This document shows, piece by piece, positions 39,894-49,041 of a stretch of 64,000 nucleotides of DNA. The notes beneath the pieces are model-generated. The model was not told the DNA's origin, made no database searches, and worked only from the letters and a program-made list of their open reading frames with translations. The stretch is from Pseudoalteromonas sp. MM1. GTDB lineage: Bacteria; Pseudomonadota; Gammaproteobacteria; Enterobacterales; Alteromonadaceae. The position numbers and the translations under genes were made by a program. Position 1 is the first letter of the stretch. The number at the start of each line of letters is the position of its first letter. The DNA is taken from contig NZ_AP027922.1 of the NCBI RefSeq assembly GCF_030296835.1, positions 310,001 to 374,000 on the forward strand, written 5' to 3'.

Positions 39894-39895
39894 GA

Positions 39896-41569
39896 CTATT
39901 CCTTGTTTAGCATAGGGAGATCTAGGTGGTGCTCTTGCGCACAATTTTTTGCAATGTCGTAGCCTGCATCGGCATGGCGCATAACGCCGCTGGCAGGGTC
40001 ATTCCAAAGTACGCGGGCTATGCGCTGTGCGGCTTGTTCACTGCCATCTGCAACAATAACCACACCTGCGTGCTGGCTAAAACCCATGCCAACCCCACCG
40101 CCATGATGCAGCGATACCCACGTTGCACCACCTGCGGTGTTTAATAAAGCATTAAGTAATGGCCAATCAGATACGGCATCTGAGCCATCTAGCATACTTT
40201 CTGTTTCACGATTCGGGCTTGCTACTGAGCCTGAATCGAGGTGATCGCGACCAATAACAACCGGTGCTTTAAGCTCGCCATTTTTAACCATGTCGTTAAA
40301 AGCCAGTGCAAGGCGAGCTCGATTTTTTAAACCTACCCAGCATATACGTGCTGGTAAACCCTGAAATTGAATGCGCTCACGCGCCATATCAAGCCAGTTA
40401 TGTAAGTGGGTATCTTCTGGGATAAGCTCTTTCACTTTTGCATCGGTTTTATAAATGTCTTCGGGGTCGCCCGAAAGTGCAACCCACCTAAATGGGCCAA
40501 TTCCTTCACAAAATAACGGGCGGATATAAGCTGGCACAAACCCCGGAAAATCAAACGCGTTAGTAACGCCTTCTTCAAATGCCATTTGGCGAATGTTATT
40601 GCCGTAATCAGTAGTGGCAGCACCTGCTTTTTGCAGTGCTAGCATAGCGTTAACTTGCACTGCCATAGATTGCTTAGCGGCTTTAACAACCGCGTGTGGG
40701 TTTTGTTTGCGCATTTTTGCCGCATCTTGCATGTTCCAACCTTGAGGTAGGTAGCCGTTGAGTGGGTCGTGCGCTGAGGTTTGGTCGGTCACGATATCAG
40801 GGATAATGTTGCTGTTTGCTAGGGTAGTAAAAATATCGGCGGCATTACCTAATAGGCCTACCGATAGGGCCTTACCTTTAATACACGCATCGGTAATAAG
40901 TTTAAGTGCGTGCTCAAGCGTCGTGGCTTTTACATCAACGTAGCCAGTTTTAATTCGAAAATCGATACGGGTTTCGTCGCATTCCACAACTAATGCGCTA
41001 AAACCGGCCATCGTCGCGGCGAGTGGTTGGGCACCTCCCATACCGCCAAGACCTGCGGTTAAAACCCATTTACCCTGCGCATTACCGTCAAAGTGTTGTT
41101 TTGCCATTGCTACAAAGGTTTCGTAAGTGCCTTGCACTATGCCTTGTGAGCCAATGTAAATCCAAGAGCCCGCGGTCATTTGCCCATACATCATTAAGCC
41201 TTTTTTATCGAGCTCATTAAAGTGCTCCCAATTTGCCCAATGCGGTACCAGGTTAGAATTAGCAATGAGAACTCGCGGCGCATTTTCATGGGTTTTAAAT
41301 ACGCCCACGGGCTTGCCCGATTGCACAAGCAGTGTTTCGTCGTTTTCGAGCCTATCAAGGGTTTCAATTATTTTATCAAAGCTTGGCCAGTCTCTTGCTG
41401 CTCGGCCAATACCGCCATAGACTACTAACGCATGAGGGTGCTCTGCCACTTCAGGGTCTAAATTGTTCATTAACATGCGTTTAGCGGCTTCGGTTTGCCA
41501 GCTTTTAGCGCTAATTTTATCGCCATGAGGCGCACGGATTTCACGGTGTGTGTCGAGCCGGTTGTTCAT
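39896..41569 (-). CDS. hutU: Urocanate hydratase
   Basis: Second enzyme of histidine degradation: hydrates urocanate to imidazolone propionate using tightly bound NAD+. The 557 residues match the usual length. Landmarks are [34 protein letters not shown] (dinucleotide binding), the catalytic-region [15 protein letters not shown] and the [15 protein letters not shown] end. ATG 41569 has AGGAG seven bases ahead; an earlier in-frame start at 41593 would lie inside the HutC operator. Confidence 0.97.
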   Translation of the reverse strand: MNNRLDTHREIRAPHGDKISAKSWQTEAAKRMLMNNLDPEVAEHPHALVVYGGIGRAARDWPSFDKIIETLDRLENDETLLVQSGKPVGVFKTHENAPRVLIANSNLVPHWANWEHFNELDKKGLMMYGQMTAGSWIYIGSQGIVQGTYETFVAMAKQHFDGNAQGKWVLTAGLGGMGGAQPLAATMAGFSALVVECDETRIDFRIKTGYVDVKATTLEHALKLITDACIKGKALSVGLLGNAADIFTTLANSNIIPDIVTDQTSAHDPLNGYLPQGWNMQDAAKMRKQNPHAVVKAAKQSMAVQVNAMLALQKAGAATTDYGNNIRQMAFEEGVTNAFDFPGFVPAYIRPLFCEGIGPFRWVALSGDPEDIYKTDAKVKELIPEDTHLHNWLDMARERIQFQGLPARICWVGLKNRARLALAFNDMVKNGELKAPVVIGRDHLDSGSVASPNRETESMLDGSDAVSDWPLLNALLNTAGGATWVSLHHGGGVGMGFSQHAGVVIVADGSEQAAQRIARVLWNDPASGVMRHADAGYDIAKNCAQEHHLDLPMLNKE

Positions 41570-41581
41570 GAATTTCTCCTG

Positions 41582-41594
41582 TTGTATATACAAG
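41582..41594. promoter_or_regulatory. HutC operator ahead of hutU
   Basis: TTGTATATACAAG, 13 of 14 positions of the palindrome CTTGTATATACAAG found ahead of hutI. It lies 13 bases before the hutU start and includes a TATATA that could serve as a -10. It fits the known HutC consensus of Pseudomonas (CTTGTATNTACAAG). Confidence 0.85.
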
Positions 41595-41606
41595 ATGGTC
41601 AGCTAC

Positions 41607-41627
41607 AAAAAAACGCCCTTGAGCGTT
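41607..41627 (-). terminator. Weak terminator after hutC
   Basis: On the minus strand AACGC-TCAAGG-GCGTT is followed directly by a long T run. The stem is short but the T tract is good, implying that hutU has its own promoter. Confidence 0.55.
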
Positions 41628-41636
41628 ACCTTGTTA

Positions 41637-42344
41637 TTATTTTTTAAATGTTAAATGCCCGCCCAAACGGTATTTACTGCCCGGTGATACTAAACGAGCA
41701 AAGCTCACTATGCCTTTTGTAGACCAAGTACGACGAATAACCTGTAAGCAGGGCTCTTCGTTATATAGGTTAAGCCATTGGCACATTTGCGAGTTGGGCA
41801 TAACCGCTTCCACTGTGTGGCGTGCTTGTGTGAGTGGCGCTACGCTCGATAAGTATTCATGCGGGGTGAGGGCGCTAAAGTCTTGTTGTAAATAACCCGC
41901 GGCTAAAGCTGGGTTTACAAATCGCTCTTCAACTTGCAGTGGTTTGTCGTTCTCGTTATGTACCAGCACACTGCGATACACCACGCTATCTACTTCAACG
42001 CCAAGCGCAATGGCGATGGGGGCAACTGCATTGATGGATTCAAGCACGTGCACGCTACAGCTGTAATGCCCGTTACGCTCTTTTACTTCATCGGCGATGT
42101 TTTTAATTTCGAGTAGAGATGACTGCGATTTAAAACTTGCTACAAACGTACCTAATCCTTGGCTGCGCGTTAAAATACCGGCATCTGTTAATTCGCTCAG
42201 TGCACGTCTTGCGGTCATACGGCTTACAGAAAATTGGCTGCTAAGCTCGTTTTCTGAGGGGACACGTTGGTTTTCTTGCCATGCGCCATTTTTTATTTTA
42301 TCGACGATAAATTGTTTTATTTGTGCAAATTTAGGAGTGGTCAT
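41637..42344 (-). CDS. hutC: Histidine utilisation repressor HutC
   Basis: A 235-residue GntR-family (HutC subfamily) transcription factor. It has an N-terminal winged helix (residues about 5-72; RVPSENELSSQFSVSRMTARRALSEL is the recognition helix region, about 27-52) and a C-terminal UTRA domain that binds urocanate, the inducer (YRSVLVHNENDKPLQVEERFVNP, VEAVMP, CLQVIRRTWS). Urocanate releases it from the operators. It is divergent from hutI and upstream of hutU on the same strand, with an operator in each control region, so it probably represses itself too. Confidence 0.95.
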   Translation of the reverse strand: MTTPKFAQIKQFIVDKIKNGAWQENQRVPSENELSSQFSVSRMTARRALSELTDAGILTRSQGLGTFVASFKSQSSLLEIKNIADEVKERNGHYSCSVHVLESINAVAPIAIALGVEVDSVVYRSVLVHNENDKPLQVEERFVNPALAAGYLQQDFSALTPHEYLSSVAPLTQARHTVEAVMPNSQMCQWLNLYNEEPCLQVIRRTWSTKGIVSFARLVSPGSKYRLGGHLTFKK

Positions 42345-42399
42345 TACTTATTATTAGCTGTATTTAAAATAAACTATTTAATAAAGATGGCATAATTAT

Positions 42400-42413
42400 C
42401 TTGTATATACAAG
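42400..42413. promoter_or_regulatory. HutC operator between hutC and hutI
   Basis: A perfect 14-base palindrome CTTGTATATACAAG in the 112-base divergent gap, placed to control both hutI and hutC. TTGTAT within it could be a -35 for hutI, with TAGACT 16 bases later. Confidence 0.9.
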
Positions 42414-42456
42414 GTGTATTGTTAGACTGTATTTTAAGTACATTAGGGAGCTAAGT

Positions 42457-43704
42457 ATGCAAAATAAAACAACGGGTTATGTCTTAGAAGATCTCGACTT
42501 ATTATTGACAGATGCCAACATAGCAACCATGGATAGCACAATTGACGCACCTTATGGGGCGATAGAAAATGCGGCACTGGCGATTAAAAATGGCGAAATT
42601 GTATGGTTAGGTGAGCAATCAAACTTACCCAGTTTTGATGCCTTTGCAACCCCTACATTAAGTATTAAAGGGCAATGGTTAACACCTGGGCTTATTGATT
42701 GCCATACACATTTAATATTTGCAGGCTCCCGAGCAGAGGAGTTTGAGCAGCGCTTACAAGGTACAAGCTATGAACAAATAGCTGCACAAGGTGGTGGTAT
42801 TGCCAGTACCGTTAGGGCCACTCGCGCGGCAGATCATGAGCAGTTATTTGTTGATGCAAAAGATCGCTTAAACACTTTACTTACCGAGGGCGTGACGACT
42901 GCTGAGATAAAGTCGGGATACGGGCTTGATGTTGAAAACGAAATAAAAATTTTAGAAGTGGCGCGTTTGCTTAATGAGCATCACCCTATTGATATTAAAA
43001 CCACGTTTTTAGGTGCGCATGCGTTACCCCCTGAGTACAAAGGCCGTGCAGATGAATACATTGATTTAGTATGTACACAGATGCTTGAGCAAATAGTGGC
43101 TAATAACCTTGCAGATGCTGTGGATGTATTTTGTGAAAATGTAGGCTTTAGTCATGCACAAACAAAACAAGTGTTTGATGCAGCTAAAAAACATAACTTG
43201 CCGGTAAAATGCCATGCTGAGCAGCTTTCTAATCAGCAGGGCGCGCAGCTGGTGGCTGAGTATAAAGGCCTTTCGGCTGATCATATTGAGTATCTTGATG
43301 AAAGCGGCGTTAAGGCTATGGCTGAGGCTGGTACTGTGGCTGTGTTATTACCTGGGGCTTTTTATTTTTTACGTGAAACGCAGCTTCCTCCCATCGATTT
43401 GCTGCAAAAATACAAAGTGCCTATCGCCATTGCCAGTGACTTTAACCCAGGGACCTCGCCTTTATGCTCTGTGCAATTAATGATGAATATGGCATGTACT
43501 TTATTTAGGCTTACCCCTGAGCAGGCACTCGCAGGAGTAACGCGCAGTGCAGCACAAGCGCTAGGGTTAAAAGATAGAGGCGTGCTAAAGATTGGTGCAA
43601 GGGCAGATATTGCGCACTGGCAAATAAGTCACCCTTCGCAATTAAGTTACCAATTTGGCGTAAATAAACTGTTAAATCTATGGATTTTGGGTAGAATTAA
43701 TTAG
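42457..43704 (+). CDS. hutI: Imidazolonepropionase
   Basis: Third enzyme of histidine degradation: opens the imidazolone ring to give N-formimino-L-glutamate. The 415 residues show the amidohydrolase metal site [32 protein letters not shown], the KSGYGLD loop, [12 protein letters not shown] and [13 protein letters not shown] 42457 is preceded by GGGAG at a good distance. Confidence 0.97.
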   Translation: MQNKTTGYVLEDLDLLLTDANIATMDSTIDAPYGAIENAALAIKNGEIVWLGEQSNLPSFDAFATPTLSIKGQWLTPGLIDCHTHLIFAGSRAEEFEQRLQGTSYEQIAAQGGGIASTVRATRAADHEQLFVDAKDRLNTLLTEGVTTAEIKSGYGLDVENEIKILEVARLLNEHHPIDIKTTFLGAHALPPEYKGRADEYIDLVCTQMLEQIVANNLADAVDVFCENVGFSHAQTKQVFDAAKKHNLPVKCHAEQLSNQQGAQLVAEYKGLSADHIEYLDESGVKAMAEAGTVAVLLPGAFYFLRETQLPPIDLLQKYKVPIAIASDFNPGTSPLCSVQLMMNMACTLFRLTPEQALAGVTRSAAQALGLKDRGVLKIGARADIAHWQISHPSQLSYQFGVNKLLNLWILGRIN

Positions 43705-43772
43705 TTTGTATTATTTTTGTCCATATTTAACATGCTTTTATTAAATTTTATAGCTAATGGAGTGGCGTAAGC

Positions 43773-45491
43773 TTGAGTATTTTGACTGACAGTAACTTTC
43801 CTATATTTTTTAGCGGCGCGCTGTTAATGGCGATGGTCGCTACGTTATTTGCGGTGAAAAATACCAGTATTAAATTTAGTTACTTATGTACAGGCGCAGT
43901 TGGTTTAGCCATTTTAAGTAGCGGCGCTGCTTGGTTAGCAATATTACTCGCTTTTGGTTTTTGCTTTCATTTATGGCAAGCGTTTGAGCGTAATAATTGG
44001 AGCATGATTATCACAAGCGCCGTGTCAGGGTTGCTTTTTGTGGTGTTGTTTTCAGCGCATTTACTAATGAACGCCCCTCTATTTTGGGTGGTGGTGGCTA
44101 TTATTTTGCTAGCGGTTGTAGGGCTAATGAGCGATGAAGAAGAGCCCAAAGTTGAAGTTTCGCATAACATTAATGAGCCTGAGCCGTTCCAAGATGACTC
44201 TCCTCTTGCTGCATTTGCAGATAAACAACAGTTACGCCAAGGCTATTACAGCTGGTGTAAAGAAAAACAGCTAGAAGCTGCATTGGTGATTGTGCGTTTA
44301 GAAGGGTTTGAGCAAGTTAATCAGCACATTGGTAGAGATTTTGGTGATTTGTTGTTGGCGCAATCAGCCAATAGAATAAAAGACTTACTAAATAACGACG
44401 ATGTGATTGATTTAGGTGGCTATGAAAAGCTGGCACATTTAGGCGGCCTTAACTTTGCCTTTATTTGCAGTTTAGCAGTGCACAAACACAGCCACGAGCA
44501 CATTATTGAGCAAATTATTGGTGCAACACTTAAGCCGTTTAATGTTGCTAATTGTACAGTAGAGGTAAAAGCAAGGGCGAGTTACGTTAATTGCGATGAG
44601 CAAGATGCTAACTTTGATAACTTAGTATCGTGTGCTTATTTAGCCCTTGATAGCCAGCCTAAAAAAGCAGTTGTTGTGTACCATCAACAAATGATGGTTG
44701 AACAACTCGAGCAGCAAGCGCGTTTAAAAGAGTTGGCTAATATTGATTTTGTAAGCGAGCTTGAGCTTTATTTTCAGCCTATTATTCGTAACGATGACGG
44801 CCAAATTGAATTTTTGGAACTCCTACTGCGTTGGCAGCATCCCCAGCAAGGTATTTTATCTGCCCACCGATTTATTGATGACATTCATATTGCGGGCTTA
44901 GCGTATCCACTGGCTAAATTTGTTATAGAGCGGGCTGCAGAGCTTGCCATGGCGTTACGCATAGAGGGTATTGCTATACCGCTGAGTATAAACTTGTTTG
45001 GCCCTGAAATGCTTAACGAAGAATTTGTTGAGTTTGTAGATAGTGTGGTGAGTGAGCACAACTTACAACACGGTGATTTAATTGTTGAATGCCCGCTGCA
45101 TATATTTACGGATTTAGATGATAAGGGCCGTGCGATGATTGCCCGATTAAATAATATCGGCTTAAAAATATGTGTTGATGGGTTAGGCGATAACCCCATT
45201 GTTCTTTCTAAGCTGCCAAATTTAGCTGTTGAATACATTAAGGTGGCGCCATCGCTTACTGCAGATTTTAGCAATCAAAATAATATTCGCAGCCTAGTTG
45301 GCGGTATGGTTGAAATGCATAACCAACAAAATACTAAGGTTATTTTTGAGGGCGTTGAAACCTTAGACCAATTAAAGTTTGTAAAAAGTTTAAAAGCGCA
45401 TGCGGCACAAGGTTATTATTTTGGCCACCCATTAAGCAGCATTGGCTTAATGAGTTGGTTAAAGCAGTGGCAGGCTCACCAAACTCAATAA
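43773..45491 (+). CDS. Membrane GGDEF/EAL-type protein with both domains degenerate
   Basis: A 572-residue protein: four or five hydrophobic helices in residues 8-118, an acidic linker, a degenerate GGDEF domain (GGLNF at 224-228, no RxxD site) and an EAL domain (about 320-565). In the EAL domain the signature reads E349-L-L-L-R-W, N407 and E439 are kept, DDFG becomes D469-GLG, KID becomes K490-V-A, and E526-GVE and Q546-GYYF are kept. Cyclase activity is ruled out on motif grounds. Phosphodiesterase activity is doubtful because the second Asp of DDFG is missing. The start is uncertain: TTG 43773 has GGAG about ten bases ahead. The gene follows hutI by 68 bases on the same strand and may be transcribed with it. 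Confidence 0.82.
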   Translation: MSILTDSNFPIFFSGALLMAMVATLFAVKNTSIKFSYLCTGAVGLAILSSGAAWLAILLAFGFCFHLWQAFERNNWSMIITSAVSGLLFVVLFSAHLLMNAPLFWVVVAIILLAVVGLMSDEEEPKVEVSHNINEPEPFQDDSPLAAFADKQQLRQGYYSWCKEKQLEAALVIVRLEGFEQVNQHIGRDFGDLLLAQSANRIKDLLNNDDVIDLGGYEKLAHLGGLNFAFICSLAVHKHSHEHIIEQIIGATLKPFNVANCTVEVKARASYVNCDEQDANFDNLVSCAYLALDSQPKKAVVVYHQQMMVEQLEQQARLKELANIDFVSELELYFQPIIRNDDGQIEFLELLLRWQHPQQGILSAHRFIDDIHIAGLAYPLAKFVIERAAELAMALRIEGIAIPLSINLFGPEMLNEEFVEFVDSVVSEHNLQHGDLIVECPLHIFTDLDDKGRAMIARLNNIGLKICVDGLGDNPIVLSKLPNLAVEYIKVAPSLTADFSNQNNIRSLVGGMVEMHNQQNTKVIFEGVETLDQLKFVKSLKAHAAQGYYFGHPLSSIGLMSWLKQWQAHQTQ

Positions 45492-45554
45492 GCTAATCCA
45501 GTAAGGCAATTCGGCGGCCTTAAAAAATACAGCGGGTAATTAAGCTAATTACAA

Positions 45555-46601
45555 TTAATGGGTTTTTGCATGTAAGTAGGCATTAACTAATGCGCTAATA
45601 ATTTGCCCACAGCTTTGCATACCGGCTGTTAACCCTGCTGGATGATTTAGCGGCGCTGCTTCACACAAATGTAGGTAGCGGGCAGTGCTATGTTTTGCTG
45701 TTAAATACACATAATGCTCAGCATCACTAACGCTAAAGCCGCAGCATGTATACGCGCTGGCCGGTAAAAATGAAATGCTGTCTAAGTCGAGCTCAATACC
45801 CAGTGGCGCATTATTTAACCCTGCTAAGGCGTGCTGTACGGCATCGGTTAGTGATATTTCTCGGCGTATATTAATAGCCTGATAGCTGTGATAACTACAT
45901 TGATTTTGTGCGATTAAGTCAAAAATGGCTTGGTTATTTTTTTGCTCATGCAGGCCAATAATATGATATTGCTGCAATGCATTTTTTTTCAAAGCATAGC
46001 TAAAACCATTGCCGCTGTGGCGGCCCTCGCAAGGCCGTAAATCTGCATGGGGGTCAAAATTAATAGCGTTAACACAAGCCCTATTATGTTTACTTAAAGC
46101 ACTGAGTATGCCAAAACTATTATTGTGCCCACCGCCTATAATAATAGGCTCAAGGCCCGCATTAAATATAAGCGTTAATACCGCCTCTACTCGCTCATCT
46201 ATTGTTGCGCATAGTTTGCGTAATTGAGCCAGCTCTTCAGCATGCTGGTTATTTAAGCCTTGCGCTTGCTCCATCAAATCATCAACGTCAATTTCGCCTA
46301 ACAACAATACCTGATGAGTTGCGTTAAACTGGTTAACTGGTTGGTTCAAAAAGTATTGCAAAAAAGCCGGCCAAGCTTGATGTGAGCCGCCATTGCCTAT
46401 ATTAGCGCGAGGGCCTATATCTTCACATATACCAATTAATACGTAGCGAATACCAAATTGCGCTGCATCGTTAAGTGCTTGTTGTACATTTACGTGGGTG
46501 TCTAATAGGGCAACAGACTGCCAGGTTTTTGTTTCGTTAGCGCGTGTGGAGCAATAGGGTTTAACGGCGTATTCATCATACACTTTTAAGGTAGGGTGCA
46601 C
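45555..46601 (-). CDS. hutG: Formimidoylglutamase-like ureohydrolase
   Basis: Arginase/agmatinase superfamily enzyme, here most likely the last hut step: N-formimino-L-glutamate to glutamate and formamide. Manganese-site motifs are GGGHNNSFG, NFDPHADLR and ELDLDSISFLPA. The frame runs to 46667, but a start there (GTG) would sit in a perfect hairpin at 46647-46672. The GTG at 46601 has GGA ahead and gives 348 residues, a usual family length, so I prefer it. The gene faces the GGDEF/EAL gene and follows rraA on the same strand. Other ureohydrolases (agmatinase, proclavaminate amidinohydrolase) are possible, but the hut context argues for HutG. Confidence 0.82.
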   Translation of the reverse strand: MHPTLKVYDEYAVKPYCSTRANETKTWQSVALLDTHVNVQQALNDAAQFGIRYVLIGICEDIGPRANIGNGGSHQAWPAFLQYFLNQPVNQFNATHQVLLLGEIDVDDLMEQAQGLNNQHAEELAQLRKLCATIDERVEAVLTLIFNAGLEPIIIGGGHNNSFGILSALSKHNRACVNAINFDPHADLRPCEGRHSGNGFSYALKKNALQQYHIIGLHEQKNNQAIFDLIAQNQCSYHSYQAINIRREISLTDAVQHALAGLNNAPLGIELDLDSISFLPASAYTCCGFSVSDAEHYVYLTAKHSTARYLHLCEAAPLNHPAGLTAGMQSCGQIISALVNAYLHAKTH

Positions 46602-46646
46602 TGTATTGAATCCGTATTGAGCAGTAAAAATTATTCGTGGTGACGT

Positions 46647-46672
46647 AAGCAGTGCTCTTTTGAGCACTGCTT
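46647..46672. other. Hairpin between rraA and hutG
   Basis: A perfect 11-bp stem, AAGCAGTGCTC against GAGCACTGCTT, TTTT loop. It lies just past the rraA stop but has no T tract on the minus strand, so it may be a processing or stability element, not a terminator. Confidence 0.55.
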
Positions 46673-46678
46673 GTTACT

Positions 46679-47176
46679 TTATTCTTCGATAACTTCTAGT
46701 TCAAGTTCTTCTGCTGATAATACAATGCCAGTACTATCTGCATAGATAAAATCGTCATCAAAAAACGACACTCCAGCAAAGTTAACGCCAATGCCATCTT
46801 CACCAGCGCCTTCGCTGTCGGCGGCAACAGGAATAGAGGCAATCGCTTGAATACCTAAATCAATTTCTTCAAGCTCGTCTACATGACGCACCGCACCAAA
46901 TACAATTATGCCGTTCCAGTTGTTATCAAGCGCAAGTTCTGCAAGTTCAATGTCGATAAGAGCGCGTCGTGTTGAGCCACCACCATCGATAAGTAGCACT
47001 TGATCGGTACCGTCTTGTGAGAGTATTTCACGGATCAGTTCATTATTTTCAAAACATTTAACCGTTTTAATTCGGCCGCCAAACGTGTGTCGACCACCAA
47101 AGTTGATGAACATCGGTTCAAGCACGTCAACCACATCGGCAAAAAAGTCACATAAGTCAGAAGTGCTGTAATCCAT
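46679..47176 (-). CDS. rraA: Ribonuclease E activity regulator RraA
   Basis: A 165-residue protein that in E. coli binds RNase E and inhibits mRNA decay. It starts [21 protein letters not shown] and has [21 protein letters not shown] (about residues 25-45), [15 protein letters not shown] and [14 protein letters not shown], with an acidic C-terminus. In E. coli rraA sits near menA and hslU, so this fits the conserved block that continues to priA and metJBL, here with insertions. Confidence 0.94.
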   Translation of the reverse strand: MDYSTSDLCDFFADVVDVLEPMFINFGGRHTFGGRIKTVKCFENNELIREILSQDGTDQVLLIDGGGSTRRALIDIELAELALDNNWNGIIVFGAVRHVDELEEIDLGIQAIASIPVAADSEGAGEDGIGVNFAGVSFFDDDFIYADSTGIVLSAEELELEVIEE

Positions 47177-47378
47177 TATTTTATCCTCAAAGGGTACATA
47201 AGTTACCCTCAGTATACCCTCCTTATATGCAATAACAACGACTTAATAGCAGTAAATTTATTCAAAAAATGCCGAAATTAGAAATGGCAACAATAGTGTC
47301 TTAAAAGCGTCACTCAATTGTTATTTTCTGCCTCTAAGCTTTAACTATGGTTAGATATTGTGCAGCTAAGGGTGAATA

Positions 47379-47918
47379 ATGAACGACAATAACGTGCTTA
47401 AAAAAATGGCTCAAATGGATGAACGACTCTTTTTAACTCTGTTTAATTACAATTCCCCCAAATGGCTAAAAACGGCTGCGCTTGGTTTATCTAAAAGTGG
47501 TAATGGTGGTTTATATTTACTTATGTGTGGCACTGTTTGGTGGCTAAGTACCAATGAGCAGCATCAGTTGTTGCCAATATCGGTGTTACTAGGGTTTGCA
47601 ATTGAAAGGCCTATTTATTTTTTAGCAAAACGTACCTTTGGCCGAATTCGCCCCTGTGATTGCTTAGTCAGTAATGCGTATATTGTGCCTAGTGACAAAT
47701 TTAGTTTGCCCTCGGGACACAGCGCAGCAGCATTTTTAGTTGCGGTAATATTGAGTCATTTTTTTGCAGAGTATACGTGGCTTTGGTTTAGTTGGGCATC
47801 GGGGGTGGCGGTTTCTCGCGTGGTATTAGGCGTACATTTTCCGGCAGATATAATAATAGGCGCCGTTATTGGTAGTTCATGTGGTTTATTTGCGCTAGCT
47901 TTGGTGGTGCCTGTATGA
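47379..47918 (+). CDS. PAP2-family membrane phosphatase
   Basis: A 179-residue integral membrane protein with about four or five helices and the three-part PAP2 signature: KRTFGRIRP (K-x6-RP type), PSGHS and SRVVLGVHFPAD (SR-x5-H). Such enzymes dephosphorylate lipid phosphates, including phosphatidylglycerophosphate and undecaprenyl pyrophosphate, on the outer face of the inner membrane. Its stop overlaps the start of the glycosyltransferase gene (ATGA), so the two products probably act in one lipid or lipid-linked-sugar pathway. Confidence 0.85.
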   Translation: MNDNNVLKKMAQMDERLFLTLFNYNSPKWLKTAALGLSKSGNGGLYLLMCGTVWWLSTNEQHQLLPISVLLGFAIERPIYFLAKRTFGRIRPCDCLVSNAYIVPSDKFSLPSGHSAAAFLVAVILSHFFAEYTWLWFSWASGVAVSRVVLGVHFPADIIIGAVIGSSCGLFALALVVPV

Positions 47919-48952
47919 AAATATTATACGGCATACAAGGCACAGGTAATGGCCACATTACGCGCGCCCGTGTTATGGCAAGTTGTTTTAAAGAGTTAGG
48001 TATAGATGTAGATTACGTTTTTTCCGGACGTCCTGATAAAGACTACTTTGATATGCAGGACTTTACTGATTACAAAACGTTTCGGGGTTTATCGTTTAGC
48101 ACTAAAAACGGCCAAGTAAAAAGCTATCAAACATTAAAAAATGCTCGAGTGTGCAAGTTAGTTAACGATATAAAATCATTTGATGTAAAAAAATACGATT
48201 TTGTTTTGAATGACTTTGAGCCTATTTCAGCCTGGGCGGCAAAGAGAGCGGGCGTACCTGTGGTTGGTATTAGTCACCAGGCGGCTTTTTTATCTAACAG
48301 TGTACCTATGTTTGGTCAGGGGTTATTTAGAAAGTCCCTTATTAAGCATTATGCCCCTGCAAGCACTTATTTAGGCGTACATTGGCAACCTTTTGCTGAC
48401 AATATTATACCGCCCTTTATTGCAAACCATGATCATGGCAACCCGGTCGCCGTTATGAATAAAGTGCTAGTGTACTTACCCTTCGAAAACCTCGACAACA
48501 TTATTGATTATTTAAAGGACTTTCCAGAAAAAGAGTTTTACTGTTACCACCCACACGCGCAAGACAAATCCCTTGGTCATATCCATTTGCGCACTCCTTC
48601 ACGAGCGGGGTTTTTAAACGACTTAGCAAATACCAGCGGCGTAATTGGTAATGCAGGCTTTGAACTGGCAAGTGAGGCCTTAAAGCTTGGGAAGAAATTA
48701 TTACTTAAACCTCTCGATGGCCAGTTTGAACAAGATGCAAATGCACAAACACTATTGGCGATGAAGATGGCCCATGTAATGAACTATTTAAACCCGCAAG
48801 CGCTGGATGATTGGAATAGTGCTCCGCAAAACAAACAAATTAATTTTCCCAGTGATCCAGCTCCTTTGGTGCAGTGGCTACTTAATAAGCAGTGGCATGA
48901 CACTCACTCATTACATAAAGATTTATGGGGTAATGTTAATCTAAAAGCATGA
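47915..48952 (+). CDS. GT-B glycosyltransferase, MJ1255/VC2487-like
   Basis: A 345-residue cytoplasmic glycosyltransferase of the family-28-like fold. The N-terminal YGIQGTGNGHITRARVMA motif and the C-terminal donor-site region (GVIGNAGFELASEALKLGKKLLLKPLDGQFEQDANA, about residues 245-280) are those of the MJ1255/VC2487 group related to MurG. The acceptor is unknown; a lipid is plausible given the coupled PAP2 phosphatase. ATG 47915 overlaps the previous stop; the frame runs open further upstream but inside that gene. Confidence 0.82.
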   Translation: MKILYGIQGTGNGHITRARVMASCFKELGIDVDYVFSGRPDKDYFDMQDFTDYKTFRGLSFSTKNGQVKSYQTLKNARVCKLVNDIKSFDVKKYDFVLNDFEPISAWAAKRAGVPVVGISHQAAFLSNSVPMFGQGLFRKSLIKHYAPASTYLGVHWQPFADNIIPPFIANHDHGNPVAVMNKVLVYLPFENLDNIIDYLKDFPEKEFYCYHPHAQDKSLGHIHLRTPSRAGFLNDLANTSGVIGNAGFELASEALKLGKKLLLKPLDGQFEQDANAQTLLAMKMAHVMNYLNPQALDDWNSAPQNKQINFPSDPAPLVQWLLNKQWHDTHSLHKDLWGNVNLKA

Positions 48953-49041
48953 ACAACATGCTAAAAAAGTTAATAAAAAGTTTAAAATTAAGCACCATAA
49001 CGTACTACACTATTAGTGCATATTAAATATAGGTGTTTTCA

